Positions 45,543 to 54,667 of a stretch of DNA of 64,000 bases are shown piece by piece (the first letter of the stretch is position 1; each line of letters opens with the position of its first letter). Source of the DNA: Rhizobium mongolense subsp. loessense. GTDB taxonomy: Bacteria; Pseudomonadota; Alphaproteobacteria; Rhizobiales; Rhizobiaceae. Under the pieces are notes generated by a model, which was given only the letters and a program-made list of their open reading frames with translations, searched no databases and had not been told where the DNA came from. Where the stretch lies: NCBI RefSeq assembly GCF_900099775.1, contig NZ_FMTM01000004.1, positions 1 to 64,000 on the forward strand, in the 5' to 3' direction. A program made the position numbers and the translations under genes.

Positions 45543-45824
45543 TCATCGCCTGTTCCTTCCCATCTCCTCTGATAGCGTTGGCCGGTTTAGTTTCCACTCA
45601 CGGGCTGCCGTCTGAAGAACTCGCTTGAATTCTTCGGAGGTCACGCCATCGGCGCGCAACACCATGGCGATCAGTGGATCACGAAGAGCTTCGGATATCG
45701 TCAGCTCATCGTTCTTTCCGCCAGTTGCGCCGGCATGGCCGATGACTGAGCACAGCGCGAACGACCGCGGCTCCGAATTTGACGCAGCCGGATAGATGGC
45801 ATCAGCGATTTCGATATGATCCAT
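45543..45824 (-). CDS. Small protein next to the ThiF gene
   Basis: 93 residues from ATG 45824 (MDHIEIADAIYP), which lies two bases after the ThiF stop and has AGAGG eight bases upstream inside the ThiF gene; ATG 45839 is an alternative. The C-terminal half contains TISEALRDPLIAMVLRADGV and EEFKRVLQTAAREWK, a pattern seen in small uncharacterised rhizobial proteins. Its tight coupling to ThiF and the HEXXH gene suggests a role in the same process, possibly as substrate or accessory factor. Function unknown. Confidence 0.6.
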   Translation of the reverse strand: MDHIEIADAIYPAASNSEPRSFALCSVIGHAGATGGKNDELTISEALRDPLIAMVLRADGVTSEEFKRVLQTAAREWKLNRPTLSEEMGRNRR

Positions 45825-45825
45825 A

Positions 45826-46800
45826 TCAGCGCCTCTCATAGCGGCGAAACAGGCCCGCAGATTCAAGGTGTTTGGAAAGACAACGGAACTCGGCCTGATT
45901 GCTTTTAAGGTCCACTATCCATTGGCGTCCCCGTGATGCGGAGTGCTTAGAAAGGCACTCTTCGGTGATCTGCGACACGGCAAGACCAGCGATAAATGCG
46001 TTGTCGGCAGCGGCCGGTGTGGCGACAAAGCTGTCGTCCGTTGTGAGCTGGGCGCAATGGCAGACGGGACATGCGTCCTCATTGACTGCCACCGAGGGAC
46101 CTGCCATGCAAGAGGCCCCGCAGCGGCCGACATGCAGGTGGGGCGGCAGGCCGGCTTTCGATGCGTGGCAGGCCGTCAAAAACTCTTGGGCCGGATGAGA
46201 ATCGTCGCCGGCAAGAACGACGAACGGATTGTGAGCGTAATCTGCGATTAATCGGAGCGCTGCGGCGCCTTCCGCAAATTCCGGCAGCGCGAAGACATTG
46301 GCCGAGAAACACGTGGCCAGATAGGTCGCCAGCTTGTCCGTCTTCAGACAGCCGAGATCAGCTTCGCTCGTCCATGGGAGATGGTTCAAGTTCTTCTCGT
46401 CGATACGATCGGCATCCACGAGAAGGAAATGGCGCGCGCCGAGGGCCGCAAGCTGGATGGCAATCTGCGAGCCCAGGCCGCTGCAGCCGATGATGACGAA
46501 GTCGATATCGCGAAACCCTGCGAAGCCGCGTTGCCGATGGCAAAGAGGCGTCAGGGAGGCGTCGTCGTGATCGATTGCGGCGGAGACATATTCGTCCTCA
46601 GCCGGCATATTGGCACCCTCCAACGCGCCGCCGAACGCAGGCCTAGTAACTGTGGGGCTCTGTTCCTCGACAGCATCGGTACTATTGCCGGCGAACAGAG
46701 CCCCCCTGCCGCCCGACCCAAGGCTGTGGGCGAAGAAGTTCGGGAAGTCGACGGGCGCACGGACCGCCGCTGACAATCGTCTAGACCGATAATTGATCAT
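45826..46800 (-). CDS. ThiF/E1-like adenylyltransferase
   Basis: 324 residues from ATG 46800, which overlaps the HEXXH gene stop as TGATG; GGAGG lies seven bases upstream. The ThiF domain starts at about residue 95: FVIIGCSGLGSQIAIQLAAL (ATP-binding glycine loop), LVDADRIDEKNLNHLPW and the lysine in LKTDKLATYL. A zinc-site CPVC lies in DACPVCHC. Such enzymes adenylate a peptide or protein C terminus, or a carboxylate. The first 90 or so residues are disordered-looking and glycine-rich and match no domain I know. It is translationally coupled to both neighbours. Confidence 0.85.
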   Translation of the reverse strand: MINYRSRRLSAAVRAPVDFPNFFAHSLGSGGRGALFAGNSTDAVEEQSPTVTRPAFGGALEGANMPAEDEYVSAAIDHDDASLTPLCHRQRGFAGFRDIDFVIIGCSGLGSQIAIQLAALGARHFLLVDADRIDEKNLNHLPWTSEADLGCLKTDKLATYLATCFSANVFALPEFAEGAAALRLIADYAHNPFVVLAGDDSHPAQEFLTACHASKAGLPPHLHVGRCGASCMAGPSVAVNEDACPVCHCAQLTTDDSFVATPAAADNAFIAGLAVSQITEECLSKHSASRGRQWIVDLKSNQAEFRCLSKHLESAGLFRRYERR

Positions 46801-48245
46801 CACATCGCCTCCATTTCGCTGGGCGCGATTGCGCGGATCGTCGCGGCGTAGCGACCGTAATCCTTGCCCACCGCATGGTCGGCGGCCTTCGGGATCACGT
46901 GGAATTTTCCGTCGTACCAGAGGCTGATATTGTCGCCGCTGTCATCGATCTCTCGCCGGCCCATCCGAGGATCGATCGGCTCCTTGCCGCGCAGGAGCAT
47001 CTGTCCGATATCCCAGGCTTGGCGATCGAGAACTCGCTGGCGCTCGGCAAGATGGGCCTGGCGGTGCGCGACAGGCTCTTCGGCAAGCAACTGGCCTACG
47101 AGGTCCAGGATCCGGCCACTCCAGGAAGGAATGGCGGCGATGTCTGGGAGGTCGAGGAGGACATCGCCGCCGAGACGTTCGATTCCTTTCCGAGCGATGT
47201 CGATGAGCGGGACTTGCCGCGCGGCATAGGCGATTATGAATGCCGTTTTCCGGGCGCGGCGCTCAGGATCCGCCTCGGTGGATAGACATGCCATGCGCAT
47301 GGCGCACTCCCAGGGAATGGTGTAGGCCGTATGCAGGATGCTCTCGAGCGTCTGTAGGTCGTTTTTGTATGGGGAAACATATTGGAACTCCCCAGGCAGG
47401 GATGCCGCCGCCGAGGTCGTATAAAACCCAAGCAGGATATTTCCCGCCTCGTGAAGCAGTTGGGCCGCTGTCGCGGCATGATCGCCGTCGCGCAATCTCT
47501 CTCTGGAAAGCGCGATGAGCGCGCTGCCCGGCAATTCGTTCGAACTCGAAAAGGAACACTGCCCTTCGCGCCGCACGCCAACGTGAAGCGTGTGCAGGCC
47601 GGCGATCAGACGCTTATAGCCGCACTCGTCCAATTCCGCGATTAATGCGAGGGCCTTCTCCAGATGGTCGGCGATGCGATCCAATTCGGCATCGTCCGTG
47701 ATGGGGCGGTCGGGCCTGGAATAGTCCGGCATGCATTTGCGGAGGAGGGCTTGCATCATAGGGCTTCGCGCCGGGCTTTCGATGCGGGCGAGGCCGATGC
47801 CGCAAGACAGCCGGCACGCCGGCTGACGTTCGAGTTCAAGATCCGATGCGATCAGATCCGGCTGCAGATAACCGCTGACGACTTGCACATCGGGGCGGGC
47901 TGCCTGCCATTCCAGACTGCGCGCGAGCCCACCCATCCAGGCTGCAAGCGCGGATGAACGGTAGGGATCGGCACCGACCGGTCCGGCAACTGCTAACGGA
48001 AGCTCCAGCAGGCGAGCGTACCCGCCATCTGCAAGATCGGGGAAATAACCTGCCAGCGCCTCTATCCCGACCGAACAATCGGCGAGCTTTGAAGCCGCCG
48101 CAAGCGTGCGGCCATACTGGAAGCGTCGCTTCAAAAGGTTGCGAGTTGCCACGCGCTGCAGGGAAAGGGTACTTGCCATCAGGGGATTGCGCTTGAGCAG
48201 GAGACGCGCCTCATCTGCTAATTCTTGAATACGTGACGCGGACAT
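46800..48245 (-). CDS. HEXXH-family putative peptide-modification protein with HEXXN
   Basis: 481 residues from ATG 48245, chosen because GGAGG lies seven bases upstream; the frame is open to ATG 48383. Family pattern: an N-terminal helical half (AGYFPDLADGGYARLLELPL, SSALAAWMGGLARSLEWQ), then LLHEAGNILLGF, SPYKNDLQTLESILHTAYTI and a C-terminal helical region. This matches HEXXH-motif proteins found in RiPP clusters, some now regarded as 2-oxoglutarate-dependent peptide hydroxylases. The motif reads HEAGN, so the second metal histidine is asparagine; activity may be altered or lost. It starts a separate transcription unit with ThiF and the small gene. Confidence 0.7.
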   Translation of the reverse strand: MSASRIQELADEARLLLKRNPLMASTLSLQRVATRNLLKRRFQYGRTLAAASKLADCSVGIEALAGYFPDLADGGYARLLELPLAVAGPVGADPYRSSALAAWMGGLARSLEWQAARPDVQVVSGYLQPDLIASDLELERQPACRLSCGIGLARIESPARSPMMQALLRKCMPDYSRPDRPITDDAELDRIADHLEKALALIAELDECGYKRLIAGLHTLHVGVRREGQCSFSSSNELPGSALIALSRERLRDGDHAATAAQLLHEAGNILLGFYTTSAAASLPGEFQYVSPYKNDLQTLESILHTAYTIPWECAMRMACLSTEADPERRARKTAFIIAYAARQVPLIDIARKGIERLGGDVLLDLPDIAAIPSWSGRILDLVGQLLAEEPVAHRQAHLAERQRVLDRQAWDIGQMLLRGKEPIDPRMGRREIDDSGDNISLWYDGKFHVIPKAADHAVGKDYGRYAATIRAIAPSEMEAM

Positions 48246-48436
48246 CGGCAGCCTCCGTGAGTTTGCCTTCGGGCGGATCAAGGTTGCATCTCGGGCAAAA
48301 ATGCCCCAGTTCGGGACGGCTTCGTCCGGCATCGGAACGTTGCGCGTCGTCGGTTGAGAGGCACTATCGCCCAAGGGCGTCATTCGCCCGCCAGTTCCGC
48401 GTTAAAAATCCGTAAAAAATGACGTAAACAAAGAAA

Positions 48437-48476
48437 AAGCCTCCTCGATCGAGGAGATCCTTGATCGAGGAGGCTT
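48437..48476 (-). terminator. Strong Rho-independent terminator after the subtilisin gene
   Basis: AAGCCTCCTCGATC (48437-48450) pairs perfectly with GATCGAGGAGGCTT (48463-48476), a 14-bp stem with a 12-base loop. On the minus strand it is followed by TTTTTC and lies 27 bases after the subtilisin stop. It separates the regulator/PAP2/subtilisin unit from the HEXXH/ThiF unit. Because the stem ends in A-T pairs it may work in both directions. Confidence 0.85.
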
Positions 48477-48503
48477 AAATTTTGGAAAGCGCATGCGCAG
48501 CTG

Positions 48504-50204
48504 TCAGATCGCCAGCGCCGCCAGTACTGCCGCCCGCGCATTCGGCAGGCCTGACCCGAAGAAATAGGCGGCGTCAAGAGCGTCCTCGCTTTCTGCATTC
48601 ATGCAATCCGCCGTCAGTTTCCTCGTCCCGGGTGCGACAATGGCGTCCAGGCGGGACGCGGCTTTCAGAATGGACTTGACATGAGGACCCGAGAGGCGGT
48701 CACCGGGATTGTGGCGGCTCTTGTAGGCCCGCTGAATCAGGGCGCATAGCCCACCCACCTGCGCCGACGCGCCGGAGGTGCCCCCGAAGGTGGTGTAGTA
48801 TCCTCCACCGATGCCCGGATTGGTTCCGAACGGCACGATCGCCGACCATTGATCGGAGCCGTGATCATAGCCGAAAATCCCCGACAGGTCCGTCGTCAGC
48901 AGCGAGAAGTGCGAATGGTAGTATTCCCGCATTCGAAAAGCACTGTAGTCGTGCTGTGCGGCAAATGGAGAAAGCCGGTCGAGGCGCAACTGATGCCGGT
49001 TGAAGACCTCACCGTCGTCGGAGGGGGAGACAACCGTCAATCCTTCGCCGTAATTGCTGTAGCCCGAACGGAAACCTTCGACGGTAACCGCCCCGACGGC
49101 GATGATGCCGTTGTCGTCGGCGGCAAGACTTGCCGGATAGATCAGCTGGCTCTCGCCACTGTTTCCCGCGGCGCAGACGATCGGAATGTGCCGACTGATG
49201 GCGAGGATGAGCTGTTTGAGGATATGCCACGGGCGATCCGGATTGGAGCCTTTCTGCGCAGCTTTAGGCTCCAGTTCAGGCCCACCCTGGTCGGCGAAGG
49301 CAATGCGCGTGAAGAGATTAGCGGCATCCTGGTTTTTCCATAGTTCCAAGTCGGCCTTCAGCTCATTCTTCGGATCAACCACGCTGCGCTTTGGGTCCGG
49401 CAGACCACGCGGCAAGACGATCACGTCCGCCTTCTGATAATAGGCATAAAGAAAGGCAGCGATGAACTGCCTGACATCGTCTTCGAAGGACGTCCTGATC
49501 GAGATGATCCTTGAAAAAGGGTCAACGCCGAAATAGGGGATGACATTGCGATTGCCGCTCGTACGCAACTCGTCACCATTGCCGTAGAAGGCTCCCTCCG
49601 GCGGAGCGCTTGCTGTGCCTTCTTCCGCAACAACGGCGGGTTCGCCGACGATCAGCCCTGCGCAGCACGTACCATGCGATGCAAAAAGCGATTCCGGATT
49701 GTAGAGCCGCCGGAGAACACCCTCCGACGTGGCGTATTCGGCAACCAGGTCACTGAGATAGTCCCGGTCGTCGTTGGAAAGGCCGATATTGCCGAGCGGA
49801 GCGATGTTGAGCCCGGCAAAGAAGGCATGTCTTTCCTCGCGGTCAAACGACGTAGTCGTATCGAGTATTTCGAGCACGCGCGCGCCGTAACGATGGGTCG
49901 TCAAATCGATTGACGCTTCCCGGTCAAGCCGGGTTGCCAGATTGGGATGGTCCGAAGATACGCCGACATCGATCAGCGCGACCCGCGCGGGTCGCAACGG
50001 GCCGGCGGAAGCGATGGCATCCCAGACCGTGCCGGTGATGAGGGGATCGGGGAGCGCGCGTGCGGCGCTCGCATCGAGCGCGGGTGGAGCAGGCGGAGCC
50101 GATCCGTATTCCGCGTCGACCACGCCAAGCGCAGTCAGGTGCCAGAGATAATAGTAGTTGATCGGCGCGGGCTCAGGCATTTGTGATTGATCTGTCATGT
50201 TCAT
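48504..50204 (-). CDS. S8-family (subtilisin-like) serine peptidase, cytoplasmic
   Basis: 566 residues from ATG 50204 (second ATG 50198); the frame is open further upstream but this start is close to the preceding gene. The catalytic triad is complete: Asp in VALIDVGVSSDHPN, His in ASHGTCCAGLIVG, oxyanion Asn in VCAAGNSGESQ and Ser in FGGTSGASAQVGG. There is a large insertion between Asp and His. No signal peptide or inhibitor propeptide is seen, unlike secreted subtilisins. Cytoplasmic S8 peptidases often process peptide precursors in natural-product clusters. It starts 26 bases after the PAP2-like gene stop. Confidence 0.9.
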   Translation of the reverse strand: MNMTDQSQMPEPAPINYYYLWHLTALGVVDAEYGSAPPAPPALDASAARALPDPLITGTVWDAIASAGPLRPARVALIDVGVSSDHPNLATRLDREASIDLTTHRYGARVLEILDTTTSFDREERHAFFAGLNIAPLGNIGLSNDDRDYLSDLVAEYATSEGVLRRLYNPESLFASHGTCCAGLIVGEPAVVAEEGTASAPPEGAFYGNGDELRTSGNRNVIPYFGVDPFSRIISIRTSFEDDVRQFIAAFLYAYYQKADVIVLPRGLPDPKRSVVDPKNELKADLELWKNQDAANLFTRIAFADQGGPELEPKAAQKGSNPDRPWHILKQLILAISRHIPIVCAAGNSGESQLIYPASLAADDNGIIAVGAVTVEGFRSGYSNYGEGLTVVSPSDDGEVFNRHQLRLDRLSPFAAQHDYSAFRMREYYHSHFSLLTTDLSGIFGYDHGSDQWSAIVPFGTNPGIGGGYYTTFGGTSGASAQVGGLCALIQRAYKSRHNPGDRLSGPHVKSILKAASRLDAIVAPGTRKLTADCMNAESEDALDAAYFFGSGLPNARAAVLAALAI

Positions 50205-50229
50205 GATCCCTGTTGTGCAGCTGGCGAAT

Positions 50230-51261
50230 TCAGACCCATTCGTCGTGTACGGCCTGGAATAGAGGACCGAACGCGTCGTGGAGGTAGGGAGCAAAGCGTC
50301 GGGCGAGATCTCGCCCCGCCTGCGTGTCGCTGGGATAGTGGAGGCCAGCCCATTCACGGTTTTCGGCGACGTTCTGAGCGATGCGGGCTAGCTCGTCGGT
50401 GGCCGGATGCTCCGGCAGGATCGTCGAGAATGCGAAGGCGATCGAAAAGCACTGGAACGAGTGGTTGCTGGGATAGGACTCGTGGACGGGCACGGCCAAC
50501 AACGGTCGCAGCATGGGCTCGAACTGGTTTGGCCGCAGCCGGTTGAACTGACTCTTGTAGATCAGTCCCACATATTCGCAGGCTGTCAGGATCGCCTGGA
50601 AAAGTCCTTCCGTCTGCTCGAAACCGCCGAGATCCTCGATATGCAATGCGCGAGTGAATTCCGTTACGGAGATCGTCGACTCGATCAGGATGTCGGGCAG
50701 GCGCCGCGCACGTTCTCGATCGCGGCGTTGCATGGAAAGCAGCACCGTCGTTTCGAGACGGGTAAAATCGGGGCCTGGCGGCGGCAGTATATCCAGCGTT
50801 TCCCAGGTGAAGCGCCGCGCCGCGGTATAGGCGTTGCGCGACGGCTGCTGGTGCAGCCTGCGCAACTCGAAGGAAGGGATAAGCTGCGACACGCCAAGGC
50901 TGGCACCGTCCATCGTCGTCTTGTTCTTGTTTTTATTTTTATTTTTGTTCTTGTTTTTGTTCAGCGACGCCTTGTTGAGCACCGACTTATTCGCCACGCT
51001 CTTGTTAAGGACCGAGGCTACGGCCATCGTCGCCATCATAGGCCCAGCCAGGAGCGATGCATCTTCATCCGCGCCGACGAAAAGCGCAGGTTCGGAGACG
51101 GAATCAGGCGCAACCGGCGATGCACCAGCGACAGGATCAGCCCCGGTATCGTCCCTGGCTTCGCATGGAAGAACCGTATCGGGCTCAATCCTGAATTTAT
51201 AAGTGTTTAGAAATGAAACGATTTTTGATTGCGATTCCACAGTAATGTCTGCTTCTTCCAT
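50230..51261 (-). CDS. PAP2/vanadium-haloperoxidase-type protein with Asn-Lys repeat tract
   Basis: 343 residues from ATG 51261, with AAGGAGG six bases upstream. Residues 1-85 are acidic and disordered-looking. Residues 85-115 contain VLNKSVANKSVLNKASLNK followed by a run of seven or so NK pairs, low in GC. The rest has all three phosphatase/haloperoxidase motifs: K-x6-RP in KSQFNRLRP, PSNHS, and R-x5-H-x3-D in REWAGLHYPSD. The fold serves both phosphatases and vanadate oxidases. No membrane segments or signal peptide are visible, favouring the soluble haloperoxidase-like group. It is between the regulator and the subtilisin. Confidence 0.78.
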   Translation of the reverse strand: MEEADITVESQSKIVSFLNTYKFRIEPDTVLPCEARDDTGADPVAGASPVAPDSVSEPALFVGADEDASLLAGPMMATMAVASVLNKSVANKSVLNKASLNKNKNKNKNKNKNKTTMDGASLGVSQLIPSFELRRLHQQPSRNAYTAARRFTWETLDILPPPGPDFTRLETTVLLSMQRRDRERARRLPDILIESTISVTEFTRALHIEDLGGFEQTEGLFQAILTACEYVGLIYKSQFNRLRPNQFEPMLRPLLAVPVHESYPSNHSFQCFSIAFAFSTILPEHPATDELARIAQNVAENREWAGLHYPSDTQAGRDLARRFAPYLHDAFGPLFQAVHDEWV

Positions 51262-51301
51262 TGCAGCCTCCTTACGCGAAGTTCTGAAAAATTGTCCGGG
51301 T

Positions 51302-53086
51302 TCAGCGCAGCTTGGCGCCCGCCTTGAGCAGGCCGTCGACCAAGATCTGGCCGCCGCCTGTATTGAGCAGCGGATAGCCGCTGCCGCTAAAGGCATTGAT
51401 AGAGAAGCCGCCCTCGACCGCCTCAAGACGCTGCAGGTAATGGCGCGCGCCGCCTAGATCGCCGAAATGAGCATGGCTGGAGGCAAGATAGCGCAGCAAG
51501 CTGTTGAAGTTCGGCCGTGCCCGCAGGGCTTCTTCGCCTGCAGCTATGGCTGCGGCATGATCGCCTGCAAGCGCTGCTGCAATGCATTTGGTCGTGTCGA
51601 AGTAATACTTATGCGGGCTGTAGACGCCGAGCTCTTGTACCCAACGCGCCATGGCCACGGCCTTGTCGGGCTGGCCAGCATAGCAATGAAGCATCGCATA
51701 GAGATCCCAGCTGAGCGGCAGGGCCGGGTTCAGGCGGATCGATTTTTCAAACAGGTTGGCCGCATAGTCATATTCGCAGAACAGGAACGAATGGACGTGG
51801 CCGACGAGCGCGAGCGATACGGAATTCTGCGGATCGAGTTCCAGCGCTTTGCGCGCATAGGCCTGAGCTTCCTCGATCAGATGCGCGTCAAGCGCGTTGA
51901 AACGTTGACCAACCTGGAAAGTCCGGATGAATGACAGCCAGGCAAAAGTCGATGACCGCGGCTGATACTGGATCTGTTCTTCCAGGCGCCGCTCGGCGTT
52001 ATCTAGATCGCCGCGCGACAGCCGAAAGATCGCATTGACGGCGTCGATCAGCAGGCCGTCTTGCGACAATCGACTGTCGTTTGCGTGGGTCTCTTGGAAA
52101 TAGGCCAGCTGATCGACGGCGTGGCTGATTAGCGCAGCGGCCGTGCCGACCTCGCCCCGCTCGAACTGCGTGCGGTTGATTGCCTGACTGCCCAGCCAAT
52201 GAATACGGTTGTTGATCAGGTGCTTCATCACCAGTTCGATCATCACCATGTCACCGTCAAACGTGAGGCGAAGCTGTAGGCATATCGGAAGGCTGATCTG
52301 CTGTTCGCTCTCTTCAATATCTGGCAAGGTGAAGGAGAGGTCCCTGACGCCAATGGCCAGCCCATCGATGATGGCTTTTGCAATGAGATTCTGGAACCGT
52401 GTCGCAGCAATTTGTCCGCCCTCTCCAGCACCCACCACGATAGGGGGCTGAAGGACCATGATCCATTGCCAGTCACCGTCGGCCGGCCGCCGATATGGGT
52501 TGCTGCTGGCGATTTCCACGGATTTGCCTCGTCTTGGCAAATCCGGGGCGCCTGTCAAAGGTAGCAAGGCGGAATGTTTGGCGATATCGCGGCTCGGCTG
52601 CTGTCGCGGCTCGAACACATCGTGGACTTGTCCTTCATTGACCCGGCTATACCAGTTCTGCCGTTCCAGCGTTAACCAGTCCTCGAATTCTGGATCGCGG
52701 ATGTCTATACCTTCGAGCAATTCGTCGGTGATTTGATCCGCTGACCGCTTTGTCCGAACCACCAGCTCGGTATCAAGCACGAGTCGGTCCATATCCAGCC
52801 AAACGGTATTCTTATCCGCAATCAAGAGATCACGTGCAGGCCCCAGAGTCTTATGAATGTCCAAAAGGGCCTGGCGCAGACTAGCTGCCGCCTGGTCGTC
52901 AGAGCGGTCGCTCCACAATTTGTCCCTAAGCCAGATTCTCGAGCGCGAGCCCCGGGCGGACAATGCAAGCATCGCCAAAAGAGCCTGGGCTTTTTTGGAT
53001 TTCGGAGTGACCGATCGCCCCTCAGCGTCCACAAGGGCAAAAGGCCCGAGCAGGAACATCCGAAACGGATCTTGCTCCTTGTTCAT
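51302..53086 (-). CDS. SARP/BTAD-like transcriptional activator with TPR domain
   Basis: 594 residues from ATG 53086; the frame is open to 53290, so the start is uncertain. Residues 1-85 form an OmpR-type winged helix (FRMFLLGPFALVDAEGRSVT, KSKKAQALLAMLAL, LRDKLWSDRSDDQAAASLRQ). A BTAD-like helical part and an unassigned middle follow, then TPR repeats over the last 200 residues (ALELDPQNSVSLALVGHVHS, ANLFEKSIRLNPALPLSWDL, AGDHAAAIAAGEEALRARPN). Regulators of this kind activate natural-product or stress genes. Its position 40 bases before the PAP2-like gene, same strand, suggests it controls this island. No ATPase domain is present. Confidence 0.85.
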   Translation of the reverse strand: MNKEQDPFRMFLLGPFALVDAEGRSVTPKSKKAQALLAMLALSARGSRSRIWLRDKLWSDRSDDQAAASLRQALLDIHKTLGPARDLLIADKNTVWLDMDRLVLDTELVVRTKRSADQITDELLEGIDIRDPEFEDWLTLERQNWYSRVNEGQVHDVFEPRQQPSRDIAKHSALLPLTGAPDLPRRGKSVEIASSNPYRRPADGDWQWIMVLQPPIVVGAGEGGQIAATRFQNLIAKAIIDGLAIGVRDLSFTLPDIEESEQQISLPICLQLRLTFDGDMVMIELVMKHLINNRIHWLGSQAINRTQFERGEVGTAAALISHAVDQLAYFQETHANDSRLSQDGLLIDAVNAIFRLSRGDLDNAERRLEEQIQYQPRSSTFAWLSFIRTFQVGQRFNALDAHLIEEAQAYARKALELDPQNSVSLALVGHVHSFLFCEYDYAANLFEKSIRLNPALPLSWDLYAMLHCYAGQPDKAVAMARWVQELGVYSPHKYYFDTTKCIAAALAGDHAAAIAAGEEALRARPNFNSLLRYLASSHAHFGDLGGARHYLQRLEAVEGGFSINAFSGSGYPLLNTGGGQILVDGLLKAGAKLR

Positions 53087-53333
53087 GCGATCCACCGGCC
53101 CCGCCCCCGTTGCCTCCGATGCGCTCGTTTGGCAGGCCGAAGACCTGGCATCTGGAGACCAGTCTGCCATACCTGCGGCGCCTGGCAAGCAACCGGGAAG
53201 GGAAATCGGGATTCCGAAAGGAAGATCGATGCTTTGGTGATGATTAAACTGAAGCATAACCGGCTGAGGTCCCTCTGCGTAACTTCGCAAGCCGGTCGTA
53301 GCGCCCTGCCGTCAAAGCAGCGTCAAAGCAATG

Positions 53334-53480
53334 TTATTTATCCTTGAGCAACGCCTCGAAGAGCTTGACGAGACTCGTTACGGCTTGGGGGAACAGATAG
53401 TTGCCATTCATAGTCGTCCCGCTGAAGCTGATGAGCTTGCAAGACCAAGAACTCACAAAGGGTGTGTCTTGGCTCTTCAT
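53334..53480 (-). CDS. Possible 48-aa peptide upstream of the regulator
   Basis: ATG 53480 on the minus strand follows GAGGACAGACACC, a fair ribosome site, and gives a 48-residue product beginning MKSQDTPFVSSWSCKL and ending KLFEALLKDK. The frame itself is open up to 53666. It has Ser/Thr/Cys residues and an amphipathic C terminus, no known domain, and lies upstream of the regulator on the same strand. It is a candidate precursor or leader peptide. A GTCCTC/GAGGAC inverted repeat sits just upstream at 53495-53511. Confidence 0.35.
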   Translation of the reverse strand: MKSQDTPFVSSWSCKLISFSGTTMNGNYLFPQAVTSLVKLFEALLKDK

Positions 53481-53672
53481 GGTGTCTGTCCTCTGTCCTC
53501 GGACTGAGGACACTAAGCCGGTGGGTGTGGAGGTGTGGGCCAATGACAAGTGCGCATGTTTTAACGTTATCGTGGTTGGCTCGGGAGCCAGCACGTCTTC
53601 ACGGGCAGGAATTGAAGCTTGTTGCGACCCGACGGCGGACGTCCACTTGGTCCATTCTGTCGTCAAGCCAGT

Positions 53673-54640
53673 TCATCTAATTGCTGCGATGTCTACTGTA
53701 CCTGGCTTGCCTCCATCACGAGCGAGCCTCGCGGCAGCTTTTTGAAACGCCGCGTTGACCGGCGTTGCGACGCCGTGAAGCCGGCCGAGACGCACGATTT
53801 CGCCGTTTAGATAACCCACTTCGCTCGATGCGCCACGGGCAAAGCTCTGCCAGGTCGACTGCTGGCCGGGTTCCAATCCATCGGCGAGCGCAGCCTGCCA
53901 GCTGGAAATATCGATCGTCGACTCTGACGGCGCCGCCGGGTCGTACCCGGCAGCCACCAAGACCGCATGCGCTTCGTCCGCGAGGTCAGTCGCGGCCTTT
54001 TTACGGGCCTCTTGTGTGCCAGCGAACAGCTCGACGGCGTTGGTGACATTGTGCTTCAGCTTAGCGGCCTTCCAGCGGAGAGTATCCGATCGGACCTCGG
54101 CGAGATATCCGGCCCTTCTTAGATCTGAGACGATTGCCGACGCGGTTTCGTCCGCTCCGTGAGGATAACGCCCGAGCGCGACAACGCCGATGTTCGGTCC
54201 ACCACGTACGACAACCTCACCGGTCACGGTGTAGCGTGCCGGGATGCGAATACTGGCCGCATAGACATGAGTAAAGCGCCGGAGCGCGATATCTTCGGCC
54301 GAAAGCCCGTTCTGGAATGTTACCAGTGGCAGTTCCGAGGCGACGCCTGTGCCGTCGACATCGTGCCAAGCCCAGAAATTGGTTGTCGCCTCCACATCCT
54401 GCGCCTTGACCGTCAAAAGGAGTATATCGTCCGGCGTCAGGCTGGCGGGGTTGCCGTGTCGGCTGCATTGAGGCGAACTACCCGACTTTCCGTTGAGCGA
54501 CGATAGGAAAGGCCATGAGCCGCGATATGCGCGATCTGAGCGCCGCGCCCGACCAGCACGTAAGGAATGCCGTGGGTTTCGAACTCTGCTGCGAGACTCG
54601 CGCCAACCGCGCCGGCGCCAATGATGATGTAGCGTGTCAT
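53673..54640 (-). pseudogene. Ketopantoate reductase-family protein, frameshifted
   Basis: ATG 54640 begins MTRYIIIGAGAVGASLAAEF, the Rossmann start of ApbA/PanE-type reductases, and the frame ends at 54437 (ATPPA). A second frame overlapping it continues SLTPDDILLLTVKAQDVEAT, LVTFQNGLSAEDIAL, RWKAAKLKHNVTNAVELFAG (catalytic lysine and asparagine region) to 53673. One extra or missing base at about 54440 separates the halves; everything else is intact, so the lesion is recent or a sequencing error. It lies 28 bases after the acyl-CoA dehydrogenase-like gene, in the sulfur-type cluster. Confidence 0.8.
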
Positions 54641-54667
54641 TTAAACTCTCTGTCCATTCCCGTGATG

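Noticed and set aside
50915..50995. Repetitive AT-rich tract considered as a CRISPR or iteron
   Set aside because: It is in frame and encodes NK pairs inside a gene with a complete domain; repeats have no spacers.
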